A stretch of DNA of 47,458 nt from Pseudoxanthomonas suwonensis. Its GTDB lineage: Bacteria; Pseudomonadota; Gammaproteobacteria; Xanthomonadales; Xanthomonadaceae. Position numbers and translations under genes: made by a program. Position 1 is the first letter of the stretch. Each line of letters starts with the position of its first letter. Where the stretch lies: the NCBI GenBank assembly GCA_030535605.1, contig JAUNRQ010000010.1:1-47458 (forward strand). Direction: 5' to 3'. Positions 1-8,044 of the stretch are shown here, in pieces. Under the pieces are notes generated by a model that saw only the letters and a list, made by a program, of their open reading frames with translations, did not search any database and was not told where the DNA came from.

Positions 1-499
1 TCTGGTTGCCCTTCCAGTTGCGGATGTCGCGCGCGGTGCGGACGATGTTCCAGTCCCCGCACAGCACGTAGTCGCGGCCACTGGCCAGCCACTGGTCGAG
101 GATCGGCGCCAGCCAGCGCATCATGTCTTCCTTGACCGCCTGCCGGATTTCGCCGGAACTGCCCGAGGGAATGTAGAAACTCACCACCGACAGGTTGCCG
201 AAGCGCGCCTCGATGTAGCGACCTTCCTCGTCGAAGTCCTCGCGCCCCAGTGCGGTGCGGACCTGGTCCGGTTCGCGCCGGCTGTAGATGGCCACGCCGC
301 TGTAGCCCTTCTTCGTTGTCGCATCGCGAAAGTACGCGTGGTAGCCCGCGGGCAGGTACTCGGGCATCCGCAACTGGTGCTCCTGGGCCTTGGTTTCCTG
401 GACGCACAGCAGATCGATGTCCTTGCCGGCAAACCAGTCGAAGAAGCCCTTGCTGGTGGCGGAGCGAAGGCCGTTGGCGTTGAAGCTGAGGATGCGCAT
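1..499 (-). CDS. xthA: Exodeoxyribonuclease III (AP endonuclease), 3' end outside window
   Basis: This is the N-terminal 166 residues of an exonuclease III-type enzyme of the endonuclease/exonuclease/phosphatase fold, which incises DNA at abasic sites in base excision repair. Reading back from the ATG at 499 it starts MRILSFNANGLRSA, with the family's early Asn, then QETKAQE with the metal-binding Glu, YSGVAIYSR, SFYIPSGSS with the active-site Tyr, and GDWNIV with the catalytic Asp and Asn. The frame is still open at base 1, so roughly the last 90-100 residues lie outside the window. It diverges from pyrE, and the 139 bp between the two starts must hold both promoters. Family assignment is secure; full length and stop codon cannot be seen. 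Confidence 0.95.
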   Translation of the reverse strand, partial: MRILSFNANGLRSATSKGFFDWFAGKDIDLLCVQETKAQEHQLRMPEYLPAGYHAYFRDATTKKGYSGVAIYSRREPDQVRTALGREDFDEEGRYIEARFGNLSVVSFYIPSGSSGEIRQAVKEDMMRWLAPILDQWLASGRDYVLCGDWNIVRTARDIRNWKGNQ

Positions 500-571
500 C
501 GATGCAGGGCGTCGAAAAAAAGGGCTCCCAGTGTACGGCCGGTGGCACCAGCCGCCGCCACCGGCCTGCGG

Positions 572-577
572 CACAAT
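572..577 (+). promoter_or_regulatory. Putative -10 box for pyrE
   Basis: CACAAT lies 61 bp before the pyrE ATG. The same (C/T)ACAAT or TACACT word sits just upstream of argS, speE, the SDR gene, nadE and the acid phosphatase gene in this window. No good -35 is visible, so this rests on recurrence. Confidence 0.4.
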
Positions 578-638
578 AGGCGGTGACGGCGGCACCGGCA
601 CGTGCCGTCCGGCTGTACTCGCACCGACCGGACCTTCG

Positions 639-1289
639 ATGACCCACAAGACCCGCTTCCTTGAACTTGCCCTTCACGCCGACGCGCTGCGCTTCGGCGA
701 ATTCACGCTCAAGTCGGGACGCGTCAGTCCGTACTTTTTCAATGCCGGACTGTTCAACACCGGTGCCGCACTGGCCGGGCTCGCCAGCTGCTACGCGGAT
801 GCGATCGAGGCCGCCGGCCTGGATTTCGACCTGCTGTTCGGTCCGGCCTACAAGGGCATCCCGCTGGCCACCGCGCTGGCCTGTGAGCTGGCGCGGCGCG
901 GTCGCGACGTGCCGGTCGCATTCAACCGCAAGGAGGCCAAGGCGCATGGCGAAGGCGGCAACCTGATCGGTGCACCGCTGGACGGGCGCAGCGTGCTGGT
1001 GGTCGATGATGTGATCACCGCCGGCACCGCCATCCGCGAAGCATTGCAGATCATCGATGCGGCCGGCGGCAGCGTCACCGGCATCGTCATCGCGCTGGAT
1101 CGGCAGGAACGCGCCGGCGACGACACGCCGCAATCGGCCGCGCAGGCAGTGACTGGCGAGCACGGCATCCCGGTGGTGGCGGTAGCCGGCCTGGATGACC
1201 TGTTGGCTTTCGCCGCCGACGACGCCACACTTGCAGGACAACATGCGCGGCTGCAGGCCTACCGTGACCACTACGGGGCCCGCGGCTGA
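639..1289 (+). CDS. pyrE: Orotate phosphoribosyltransferase
   Basis: PyrE transfers phosphoribose from PRPP to orotate, giving OMP in the fifth step of UMP synthesis. The 216-residue product matches the family's usual length. It shows the orotate/PRPP contact segment LKSGRVSPYFFNAG near residue 25, FGPAYKGIPLA near 70, the loop NRKEAKAHGEGG near 100, and the PRPP-binding signature VLVVDDVITAGTA near 120. The ATG at 639 is chosen because the frame open further upstream (from 390) encodes no PyrE-like sequence, and the protein begins MTHKTRFLELALHADALRFG as in relatives. It diverges from xthA and is followed after 30 bp by the DUF4124 gene on the same strand. Confidence 0.97.
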   Translation: MTHKTRFLELALHADALRFGEFTLKSGRVSPYFFNAGLFNTGAALAGLASCYADAIEAAGLDFDLLFGPAYKGIPLATALACELARRGRDVPVAFNRKEAKAHGEGGNLIGAPLDGRSVLVVDDVITAGTAIREALQIIDAAGGSVTGIVIALDRQERAGDDTPQSAAQAVTGEHGIPVVAVAGLDDLLAFAADDATLAGQHARLQAYRDHYGARG

Positions 1290-1319
1290 AGCTGATCCAT
1301 GAGCGTCGGGGGGACGCCA

Positions 1320-2009
1320 ATGACACGATCGACGTTGTTCGCCAGCACCGCGCTGGCCCTGCTCACGCTTGCTTCGGCCAGCACCTTGCATGCCCAACAG
1401 CCGGGCAAGCGCCTGTATTGCTGGAATGAAGGCGGACGCCGCGTCTGCGGCGATGCCCTGCCGGCAGAAGCCGCCGCGCGCGCGCGCGAGGAATTCAGCG
1501 CCACCTCGGGACGTCGCACCGGCGAAGTCCCGCGGGCCCTGAACGAGGACGAGCGTGCGGCCGCCGCCGCCCGTGCGGATGCCGAGCGCGCGGCCGAAGA
1601 AGCCGAGGCGGCCCGCGTGCGCCGCGACCTGGCGATGATCGAATCCTACGCGACCGAAGCCGATCTTCGCCGCGCCTATGGCGAGCGCACCGCGCTGGTC
1701 GACGCTTCGGTGAAGGGCTCCGAATTGGGCGAAGCCAACCTGCGCAGCAGCCTGGTCACCGCACTGCGCCAGGCCGCGGACCTGGAGCTTGCCGGCAAGC
1801 CGGTGCCGGGGCCGCGAGTGCAGAACATCCGCCAACTGCGCCACGAACTGGACAAGCAGCTGCGCATCCTCGAACAGCAACGCGCGGACCGGGTGGTGCT
1901 GGACACCGAACTGGCCGATGCCGTGCGTCGCTACCGATTGCTCAAGGGCGTACCCGATGCCGTTGCCGCACCGCGCGTCAGCGCCGAGCCGGCCACCGAC
2001 GGCGGCTGA
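1320..2009 (+). CDS. Exported DUF4124-type protein
   Basis: The 229-residue product begins with a signal peptide (MTRSTLFASTALALLTLASA, then a likely cleavage after LHA). Directly after it comes a short segment with two cysteines, LYCWNEGGRRVCGDALP, which resembles DUF4124, a small periplasmic module of unknown function common in gammaproteobacteria. The rest is predicted helical and strongly charged, with an Ala/Glu/Arg-rich stretch at residues 60-110 and likely coiled coil to about 210. I prefer ATG 1320 over ATG 1299, because the purine run GGGGGGA sits 7 nt before 1320 and this start gives a cleaner signal peptide. It may be cotranscribed with pyrE. The molecular role is unknown. Confidence 0.8.
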   Translation: MTRSTLFASTALALLTLASASTLHAQQPGKRLYCWNEGGRRVCGDALPAEAAARAREEFSATSGRRTGEVPRALNEDERAAAAARADAERAAEEAEAARVRRDLAMIESYATEADLRRAYGERTALVDASVKGSELGEANLRSSLVTALRQAADLELAGKPVPGPRVQNIRQLRHELDKQLRILEQQRADRVVLDTELADAVRRYRLLKGVPDAVAAPRVSAEPATDGG

Positions 2010-2081
2010 TCACCCGGGGCAACCTTCCAAGCCGGCGCAGCCGGCATTGCGGGCGGGCAGCTCGCCGCCGCTCGACCAGGC

Positions 2082-2118
2082 AGCCGACGCCCCGCCCTGA
2101 TGGCGGGCGCCGTCGGCT
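2082..2118. terminator. Hairpin between convergent genes
   Basis: AGCCGACG at 2082-2089 pairs with CGTCGGCT at 2111-2118, and inner CCGCC pairs with GGCGG. The structure lies between the stop of the DUF4124 gene and the stop of algC and overlaps the algC stop by one base. There is no clear U-run on either side, so it may act as a bidirectional or Rho-assisted terminator. Confidence 0.55.
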
Positions 2119-4451
2119 CAGAACGGCAAGTCCAGCGTCGGGTCCACGGCCAGCAACTGCTCGCGGAACGCGCCCTGGATACGCGCCAGCGCCTCCCCGC
2201 TGTCCGCATCGAAGCGCAATACCAGCACCGGGGTGGTGTTGGACGCACGCACCAGTCCCCAGCCGTCGCGCCAGTCCACGCGCAGCCCATCGATTTCGGT
2301 GCGGCTGGCGTCCTCGAACCGTGCCGCCTCGCGGAACGCATCGACGAACGCATGCGGGTTGCCAGCCGGCGCCGGCACCTTGATCTCCGGCGTCGACACG
2401 CCATCGGGCAACGCCGCCAGCACCGCGCCCGGCTCCTCGTCGCGCTGCGCCAGTATCTCCAGCAGCCGCGCGGCGGCGTAGATGCCGTCGTCGAAGCCGT
2501 ACCAGCGCTCGCCGAAGAAGAAGTGGCCGCTCATCTCGCCGGCCAGTTCGGCATCGGTCTCGCGCATCTTGGCCTTGACCAGCGAATGCCCGGTCTTCCA
2601 CATCAGCGGACTGCCGCCATGGCGCAGGATGTGGCCGCCGATGCGGCCGCTGCACTTGACGTCGTAAATGATCATCGCCCCGGGGTTGCGCTCCAGCACG
2701 TCCTCGGCAAACAGCATCAACAGGCGGTCGGGGAAGATGTTTTCGCCCGCTGGCGTGACCACGCCCAGGCGGTCGCCGTCGCCATCGAACGCCAGCCCCA
2801 GGTCGGCGCCGGTCCGCGCCACGGTCTGCACCAGATCCTCCAGGTTGTGCGGTTCGCTGGGGTCGGGGTGATGGTTGGGGAAAGTGCCGTCGATCTCGCA
2901 GTACAGCGGCACGACCTGCGCGCCCACTGCCTCCAGCACCCGCGGACCGATGTCACCGGCAACGCCGTTGCCGGCGTCCACCACCACTGTCAGCGGCCGC
3001 GCCAGCTGGATGTCACCGGCGATGCGATCGATGTAGTCCTGGCCGATGTCGCGTTGCGACAGCGTGCCACGCTCGGCATGACGATGCAGGCGCCCCTCGC
3101 TGATGCGCCGGTACAGGTCGGTGATCGCCTCGCCCGCAAGGGTGGTGCCGCCTACCACGATCTTGAAGCCGTTGTAATCGGGCGGATTGTGGCTGCCGGT
3201 CACCGCCACGCCGCAACCCGTCCGCAGGTGGAAGGTGCCGAAATACACCACCGGTGTCGGTGCCAGGCCAATGTCGATGACATTGCGGCCGGCATCGCGC
3301 AAGCCTTCCACCAGTCCGTCGACCATGTCCGGGCCGGACAGGCGGCCGTCACGGCCGACCACGATCTCGTCCAGGCCCTGCTCGGCCATCAACGTGCCGA
3401 TCGCCTGGCCGATGCAGGCGGCAACGTCGCGGTCCAGCCCCTGGCCGACCACGCCGCGGATGTCGTAGGCACGGAAGATGGCGGGATCAACCTCGATGCC
3501 CGACACCACGGTCTGTTCCGGCGCGCCGGCATCCACCACCGGGGTGGCAAGCCCGGCGTTCGCCGGTGCCTCCGGCGCCTGTTCCAACGCCTGCTCCAGC
3601 GTCAACGCTTCGGTCACCGCTTCCTCGCCCTGCGGTGCCCGCCGACGCTTCAGGCGCAAGCCGAACGCAGTGGCCGCCACCACCGCCGCCAGTGCCAGCA
3701 GCACTGCGGCCAACGCCAGCGACGGCACCGCGCCCAGGCCGAACGCGCCCTGGACCGGCTCAGGCACGGCCGCCGCCACCCGCAGGTCGGTGCCCGGCAC
3801 CGCCTTTGCCCGCGCTTCGGCGCTGGAGGCCAGCGCCGTCTCACCCTGCTCGGCCAACGCATGACTGCCCTGACGCAATGCCAGGAAGCTCGCACCGGGC
3901 AGACGCGCGCCCTGCAGCGGTGCGGTCACCGGCGTCACCGGCAGCACCGCGAGCAGGACCTGCGTGCCCACCGCGCCTTCGCCCACGACCGGTGCCGCCA
4001 GCACCAGCCGCGGTTCGCCGTCGATGCTGGCGACACGTGCCACGGTCTGTCGCTCGGCCAGCGCGGATTCGATGGCCGCCAGGCGGCCGTAGCCGGTCGC
4101 GGCCGGGTCGGCATACAACGGGGCGACATCGGCCGGCAGCAACTCGGCACCTTCCAGCTCCGGCCATTCCTGACGCAACACCTCCGTGGCCCGGCTGTCA
4201 CCGGCAGCCAGCGCGGCGCGCATGGTCGTGCCCTGCATGGCATCGTCCAGGCGCTTGCGTTGTGCGGCGACGGCGCGTTGCACGCCCTCGACGGTGGCAT
4301 TCCGCGTCTGGATCAGCGCGCTCTCGCGTTGCGCGTCCTGCCACTGCCCCCAGCCGCCCCAGGCCAGCCAGCCGGCCAGCAGCACCAGCAGCGCTGCCAC
4401 CGCCAGGCGCAGTCGCCGCTGGCGCTCGTCCATCGTGTTCTCGGTTGTCAT
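2118..4451 (-). CDS. algC: Membrane-anchored phosphomannomutase/phosphoglucomutase
   Basis: This enzyme interconverts hexose 6- and 1-phosphates (mannose and glucose series), feeding exopolysaccharide and LPS precursors; xanthomonads call the homologue XanA. The catalytic part fills about residues 325-777: phosphoserine loop TGSHNP near 417, metal loop DGDGDR near 556, sugar-specificity loop GEMSGH near 638, and phosphate-binding RASNTTP near 732. The first ~300 residues are an extension with a transmembrane helix at 14-33, an apparently extracytoplasmic domain of about 200 residues, and a second helix near 240-265 followed by a basic LKRRR. Pseudomonas aeruginosa AlgC is also encoded with a long membrane extension, so this is shared architecture rather than a local fusion. 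It is last in the operon coaC-coaB-dut-algC, 15 bp after dut. Confidence 0.93.
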   Translation of the reverse strand: MTTENTMDERQRRLRLAVAALLVLLAGWLAWGGWGQWQDAQRESALIQTRNATVEGVQRAVAAQRKRLDDAMQGTTMRAALAAGDSRATEVLRQEWPELEGAELLPADVAPLYADPAATGYGRLAAIESALAERQTVARVASIDGEPRLVLAAPVVGEGAVGTQVLLAVLPVTPVTAPLQGARLPGASFLALRQGSHALAEQGETALASSAEARAKAVPGTDLRVAAAVPEPVQGAFGLGAVPSLALAAVLLALAAVVAATAFGLRLKRRRAPQGEEAVTEALTLEQALEQAPEAPANAGLATPVVDAGAPEQTVVSGIEVDPAIFRAYDIRGVVGQGLDRDVAACIGQAIGTLMAEQGLDEIVVGRDGRLSGPDMVDGLVEGLRDAGRNVIDIGLAPTPVVYFGTFHLRTGCGVAVTGSHNPPDYNGFKIVVGGTTLAGEAITDLYRRISEGRLHRHAERGTLSQRDIGQDYIDRIAGDIQLARPLTVVVDAGNGVAGDIGPRVLEAVGAQVVPLYCEIDGTFPNHHPDPSEPHNLEDLVQTVARTGADLGLAFDGDGDRLGVVTPAGENIFPDRLLMLFAEDVLERNPGAMIIYDVKCSGRIGGHILRHGGSPLMWKTGHSLVKAKMRETDAELAGEMSGHFFFGERWYGFDDGIYAAARLLEILAQRDEEPGAVLAALPDGVSTPEIKVPAPAGNPHAFVDAFREAARFEDASRTEIDGLRVDWRDGWGLVRASNTTPVLVLRFDADSGEALARIQGAFREQLLAVDPTLDLPF

Positions 4452-4466
4452 GTCGATCGGCTCCCC

Positions 4467-4925
4467 TCAGCCCGTACCGGTGTGTCCGAACCCGCCTTCC
4501 CCGCGGGCACTGTGCCGGAAAGTATCCACTACCTGGAAGTGCGCCCGCACCACCGGCAGCAACACCAGCTGGGCGATGCGATCACCCGGCGTGATGGTGT
4601 AGGCCCCGGCGCCGCGATTGAACACGCTGACCAGCAGTGGGCCCTGGTAATCGGCGTCGATCAGGCCGGTGCCGTTGCCCAGCACGATGCCGTGGCGGTG
4701 CCCCAGCCCCGAGCGCGGCAGGATCACCGCGCACAAGCCGGGATCGCCGATGTGGATCGCCAGGCCGGTCGGCACCAGCTGCGCATCACCCGGTGCCAGC
4801 AGCAGCGGCGCATCGATGGCCGCGCGCAGGTCCAGGCCGGCACTGCCGTCGGTCGCATACGCCGGCAATGGCCACTGGTCCGTGTAACGCGGGTCCAGCA
4901 ACTTGACCTGCAACTCATGGGACAT
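4467..4925 (-). CDS. dut: dUTP diphosphatase
   Basis: The 152-residue protein is a trimeric dUTPase, hydrolysing dUTP to dUMP and pyrophosphate, which keeps uracil out of DNA and supplies dTMP synthesis. All five family motifs are present in order: [12 protein letters not shown] (about 23-34), LPRSGLG (about 69-75), the uracil-pocket [17 protein letters not shown] (about 87-103), [11 protein letters not shown] (about 112-122) and the C-terminal Gly-rich [11 protein letters not shown] that closes over the substrate. The ATG at 4925 overlaps the 3' end of coaB by 11 bp, which suggests translational coupling. The order CoaBC-dut-algC matches that of pseudomonads and xanthomonads. A longer open frame upstream adds nothing related to the family. 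Confidence 0.96.
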   Translation of the reverse strand: MSHELQVKLLDPRYTDQWPLPAYATDGSAGLDLRAAIDAPLLLAPGDAQLVPTGLAIHIGDPGLCAVILPRSGLGHRHGIVLGNGTGLIDADYQGPLLVSVFNRGAGAYTITPGDRIAQLVLLPVVRAHFQVVDTFRHSARGEGGFGHTGTG

Positions 4926-5589
4926 CGGCAAACTCCTGTTCGACAAGATCCAGCAGGGCATCGGCGACGGCTGCCTTGGACGCCGGCCCGAGGGTGCGCT
5001 CGATCCCGTGCCCATGGACCACGAGCGTGTTGTCATCGGCCTCGAAACCGGAACCGGCCACCCCGACACGGTTGGCGCAGATCAGGTCCACGTGTTTGCG
5101 CTGCAGCTTGTCGCGCGCGTAGCCGTCCAGCTCACCGGTTTCCGCAGCGAAGCCGACGACGCGTGTCGGTCGCGCATGATGGCGGGCAACATCCGCAAGG
5201 ATGTCCTCGGTACGCACCAGTTCCAGCGTCATGGTGTCCTGACCGGCGCGCTTTTTCAGTTTGTCCGCCGTGACCGTCGCCGGGGTGAAGTCGGCCACCG
5301 CGGCGGCACCGAAATAGATCGTCGCCGGCAATTGCGCCAGTACCGCGGCATGCATCTGCGCTGCGCTGCGCACATCGATGCGCCGCACCCCCTCCGGCGT
5401 GGGCAGATGCACCGGCCCGGCAACCAGCGTCACGGTTGCGCCGCGGCGGGCCGCGGCGGCGGCGATGGCGAAGCCCATCTTGCCGCTGCTGCGATTGCCG
5501 ATGAAGCGCACCGGGTCGATGTCCTCGTAGGTCGGGCCGGCGCTGACCAGCACGTGCCGGCCGGCCCAGGAGGCAGACGGTCGGTTCAT
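4915..5589 (-). CDS. coaB: Phosphopantothenate-cysteine ligase (CoaB), separate ORF
   Basis: CoaB joins cysteine to 4'-phosphopantothenate using CTP, the second step of the pathway from pantothenate to coenzyme A. This 224-residue ORF corresponds to the C-terminal half of the usual CoaBC. It shows [20 protein letters not shown] and SSGKMG (about 15-39), the pocket AAVADFTPA, the conserved Lys pair in [17 protein letters not shown] and DLICAN. It starts with ATG at 5589, whose last two bases are part of the coaC stop (ATGA). In most gammaproteobacteria the two activities are one polypeptide, so here either the gene is truly split at the domain border or one base has been lost or gained in the DNA or the assembly. 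Both halves otherwise look intact. Confidence 0.93.
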   Translation of the reverse strand: MNRPSASWAGRHVLVSAGPTYEDIDPVRFIGNRSSGKMGFAIAAAAARRGATVTLVAGPVHLPTPEGVRRIDVRSAAQMHAAVLAQLPATIYFGAAAVADFTPATVTADKLKKRAGQDTMTLELVRTEDILADVARHHARPTRVVGFAAETGELDGYARDKLQRKHVDLICANRVGVAGSGFEADDNTLVVHGHGIERTLGPASKAAVADALLDLVEQEFADVP

Positions 5590-6134
5590 TGCGCGGCCTG
5601 CAGGGCGGCGACGATCGCCAGTGGTTCGGCCATCCGTCCCGGGCCGGACTCGCCTTCGGCCAAAGGGCCGTCGTCCGGCCCGATCACCAAGGCGCCGCGT
5701 TCGCGCAGCAATCCCATGTTGGCCTGCGTGGCCGGATGCCGCCACATCACGTGGTTCATCGCCGGTGCCAGCGCCAGCGGTGCGGTGCTTGCCAGGCACA
5801 ACGTGGTGACAAGGTCGTCGGCAAAGCCGTGCGCCAGTCGCGCCAAGGTGTTGGCGGTGGCCGGCGCCACCACGATGCGCTGCGCCCAGCGCGCCAGTTC
5901 GATGTGGCCCATCGCCGCTTCGGCGGCCGCATCCCACAACGAGGTGCGAACCGGCATCCCCGACACGGCCTGGAAGGTCTGGGCACCGACGAAACGCTGC
6001 GCATCGTCGGTCATCGCCACCTGCACCGTGGCCCCGGCATCGCGCAGGCGCCGGACCAGGTCTGCGGACTTGTAGGCCGCGATGCCGCCACATACGCACA
6101 ACAGCACGCGCTGCCCGTCGAGTTGCTGCGCCAC
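5586..6134 (-). CDS. coaC: Phosphopantothenoylcysteine decarboxylase (CoaC), separate ORF
   Basis: CoaC is an FMN flavoprotein that decarboxylates phosphopantothenoylcysteine to phosphopantetheine. The 182-residue ORF has LLCVCGGIAAYKSADLVRRL at the FMN-binding N terminus, the catalytic-His motif AMGHIEL, VAPATANTLA, and the PAMN motif with the conserved Asn. The clamp motif, ACGxxGxGRM in many homologues, reads AEGESGPGRM here, so Glu stands where the Escherichia coli Cys158 equivalent is expected. No in-frame ATG exists near the expected N terminus; the GTG at 6134 (VAQQLDGQRV) is the best start, with a weak GGA upstream. The stop TGA overlaps the coaB ATG. It is the first gene of the operon with coaB, dut and algC. 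Confidence 0.9.
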   Translation of the reverse strand: MAQQLDGQRVLLCVCGGIAAYKSADLVRRLRDAGATVQVAMTDDAQRFVGAQTFQAVSGMPVRTSLWDAAAEAAMGHIELARWAQRIVVAPATANTLARLAHGFADDLVTTLCLASTAPLALAPAMNHVMWRHPATQANMGLLRERGALVIGPDDGPLAEGESGPGRMAEPLAIVAALQAAQ

Positions 6135-6295
6135 TCGGATGATTCCGATGCAAGGGACCGCCGATAGCTTACCCGACCGCGGGTCGGCACCCGATGGTGC
6201 CCGGGCTGGTGCCACGGCACGCTGTCGCCAGCGTCGCAATGCACCAGCCGTCCACGGCGCGGAGCGAGCGATTCCCCTCATCCGCAGGAGGCGGC

Positions 6296-6970
6296 ATGCA
6301 CATCCGTGACTGGCCCAGCCACGAACGCCCGCGCGAAAAGCTGATGCAGCGCGGACCGGCAGCCCTGTCGGACGCCGAGCTGCTGGCGATCTTCCTCGGT
6401 TCCGGCGTGCGTGGTCTGGACGCAGTGGCCGCCGCGCGCCAGTTGCTCGCGTCGCACGGCCCTCTGCGCGGCTTGCTGGAGCGCGATGCCAGGACGATGG
6501 CCACGCTGCCCGGCATCGGCCCGGCGCGTGCGTGCAAGCTGCAGGCCGCGCTCGAGTTGTGCAACCGTTTCCTGGAAGCAGGATTGCAGCGCGGGGACGC
6601 GCTGACCGATCCGGCCAGCGCCGGCCGCTATTTCGCCCAGCGCCTGCGCGGCGCGCCGAACGAAGTCTTCGCCGCGCTGTTCCTGGACACCCGCCATCGT
6701 GCCCTAGGGTTCGAGGAGCTGTTCCGCGGCACCATCGACGGCGCCGAGGTGCATCCGCGCGAAGTGGTGCGGCGGGCGCTGGCACACAACGCCTCGGCGG
6801 TGATCGTCGGCCACAACCATCCCAGCGGGAATCCCGAACCCAGCCAGGCCGATCGCCACGTCACCCAACGACTGAAACAGTCGCTCTCGCTGGTCGACGT
6901 GCGCCTGCTCGACCATTTCGTGATCGGCGACGGCGCGCCGGTGTCGATGGCGGCGCGCGGATGGGTGTGA
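6296..6970 (+). CDS. radC: RadC family JAMM-motif protein
   Basis: This 224-residue RadC/YeeS-like protein begins [20 protein letters not shown]. It has an N-terminal helix-hairpin-helix region ([13 protein letters not shown], about 65-77) and a C-terminal JAB1/MPN metalloprotease-like domain whose zinc signature [14 protein letters not shown] (about 172-185) carries both His and the Asp. Despite its name its cellular role is unsettled; the old link to DNA repair was withdrawn, and a part in DNA processing is only inferred. ATG 6296 is chosen because GCAGGAGG lies about 6 bp upstream and homologues start here; an upstream ATG at 6194 adds 34 unrelated residues. It diverges from coaC, as in many proteobacteria. 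Confidence 0.95.
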   Translation: MHIRDWPSHERPREKLMQRGPAALSDAELLAIFLGSGVRGLDAVAAARQLLASHGPLRGLLERDARTMATLPGIGPARACKLQAALELCNRFLEAGLQRGDALTDPASAGRYFAQRLRGAPNEVFAALFLDTRHRALGFEELFRGTIDGAEVHPREVVRRALAHNASAVIVGHNHPSGNPEPSQADRHVTQRLKQSLSLVDVRLLDHFVIGDGAPVSMAARGWV

Positions 6971-7011
6971 CGTCCCGCCCGGCGACGGTCTGGCCGCCGG
7001 GGCGATCGCAC

Positions 7012-7842
7012 TCAAGTGCCGTCGGCGGCGGCCTCGGGCGTGATCGCCTGCAGCGACAGCGTGTCCTTGCTGCGGTCGGGGATCACCGCCGTCACCGACG
7101 GCTGCCAGTTGCCCTGGTGGCTGACCCGCAACAGCAGATCGACCGGGCCGGCGTCCGAGATCCAGCGCGCGGTGAACGCGTAACGGCCGATCGGCACGTC
7201 GTTGACGTGACCGTCGGCGACGGTCTTCACCAGCGTCTGGCCGGTGCTGCCGTCGATCAGCGGTCCGTCCGGAACCATCGTCAGCTCGATGGTCGCGTTC
7301 CAGTAACCACCGGGGACGTCCGCCTCCAGACGGACCATCTCCCCGACCCGGATGTCGTATTTGGGATCGCTGACACCGGTGAGTTCCAGGACCAGATTGC
7401 GGACCGCGCCGTCGCCCGAGCCGAAGGGCGGGCCGGCGTTGCGCAGGATCAGGTCGTAGTGGGCACCGTGATAGGTCCGCTGGACATTGCCACCGGCCTG
7501 CCACGTGGTGACGTCCTGGCGCGGCAGTTCGATGCGATAGCGGCCCGCGGCATCGGTGACCGTGCGCAGGTTGCTGTAGGCGACCAGCGTGTTGCGGGCG
7601 TAAACGGTGGCCCCGGCAATCGGCTCGCCGGTGACGGTGCTTGCCACGCCCTTCATCACGAACGGCTCCACGCCATCCACGTCGGACGCTGCCGCGCCCG
7701 GTGCGGGGCCGGTGGTGGCCGCGTCAGCGGAAGCAGCCGGCGGCGGCGGCGCTGCCTCCTGCCCGTCGCGACACCCCGTCAATGCCAGCATGCCGGCGGC
7801 CAGCAACCCGATGGAAAACCGCAACCGCATGCGCCCGGCCAT
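7012..7842 (-). CDS. Lipoprotein with carboxypeptidase-regulatory-like domain
   Basis: The 276-residue product starts MAGRMRLRFSIGLLAAGMLA and has a lipobox ALTGC, so it should be a lipid-anchored periplasmic or outer-membrane protein. After a Pro/Ala-rich linker, residues about 60-115 (KGVASTVTGEPIAGATVYAR, then TVTDAAGRYRIELP) look like the beta-sandwich fold of carboxypeptidase regulatory domains. The remainder (about 130-270) is predicted beta-rich and has no name I can give. I choose ATG 7842 over 7848 because the GGGAGG sequence is spaced 8 nt before it. It converges on radC and diverges from argS. No enzymatic motif is visible; a structural or binding role is a guess. Confidence 0.78.
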   Translation of the reverse strand: MAGRMRLRFSIGLLAAGMLALTGCRDGQEAAPPPPAASADAATTGPAPGAAASDVDGVEPFVMKGVASTVTGEPIAGATVYARNTLVAYSNLRTVTDAAGRYRIELPRQDVTTWQAGGNVQRTYHGAHYDLILRNAGPPFGSGDGAVRNLVLELTGVSDPKYDIRVGEMVRLEADVPGGYWNATIELTMVPDGPLIDGSTGQTLVKTVADGHVNDVPIGRYAFTARWISDAGPVDLLLRVSHQGNWQPSVTAVIPDRSKDTLSLQAITPEAAADGT

Positions 7843-8007
7843 GGTCATCACCTCCCGTGATCGCCGCCGAGCATACGCCACTTGCCGGGCGCCCGGCGGA
7901 CCACAGCGCGACGACGACGGCACGCCGGCCGGGGCCGGGCCGGGTCGAATCCGGACGCCGCGGTGACGGCCGCATTGCAAGGACGCGCCGCCGGCGCGGC
8001 CAGCCCG

Positions 8008-8013
8008 TACAAT
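8008..8013 (+). promoter_or_regulatory. Putative -10 box for argS
   Basis: TACAAT lies 32 bp before the GTG chosen for argS. The alternative ATG at 8012 falls inside this box and so would not be transcribed if the box is real, which supports the GTG start. Confidence 0.5.
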
Positions 8014-8044
8014 GTGCAGTCGCATCAATCACCTGCACGCATCC

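Noticed and set aside
8012..8044. ATG 8012 as the argS start
   Set aside because: It lies within the TACAAT box and adds residues not seen in ArgRS; GTG 8045 fits the family better.
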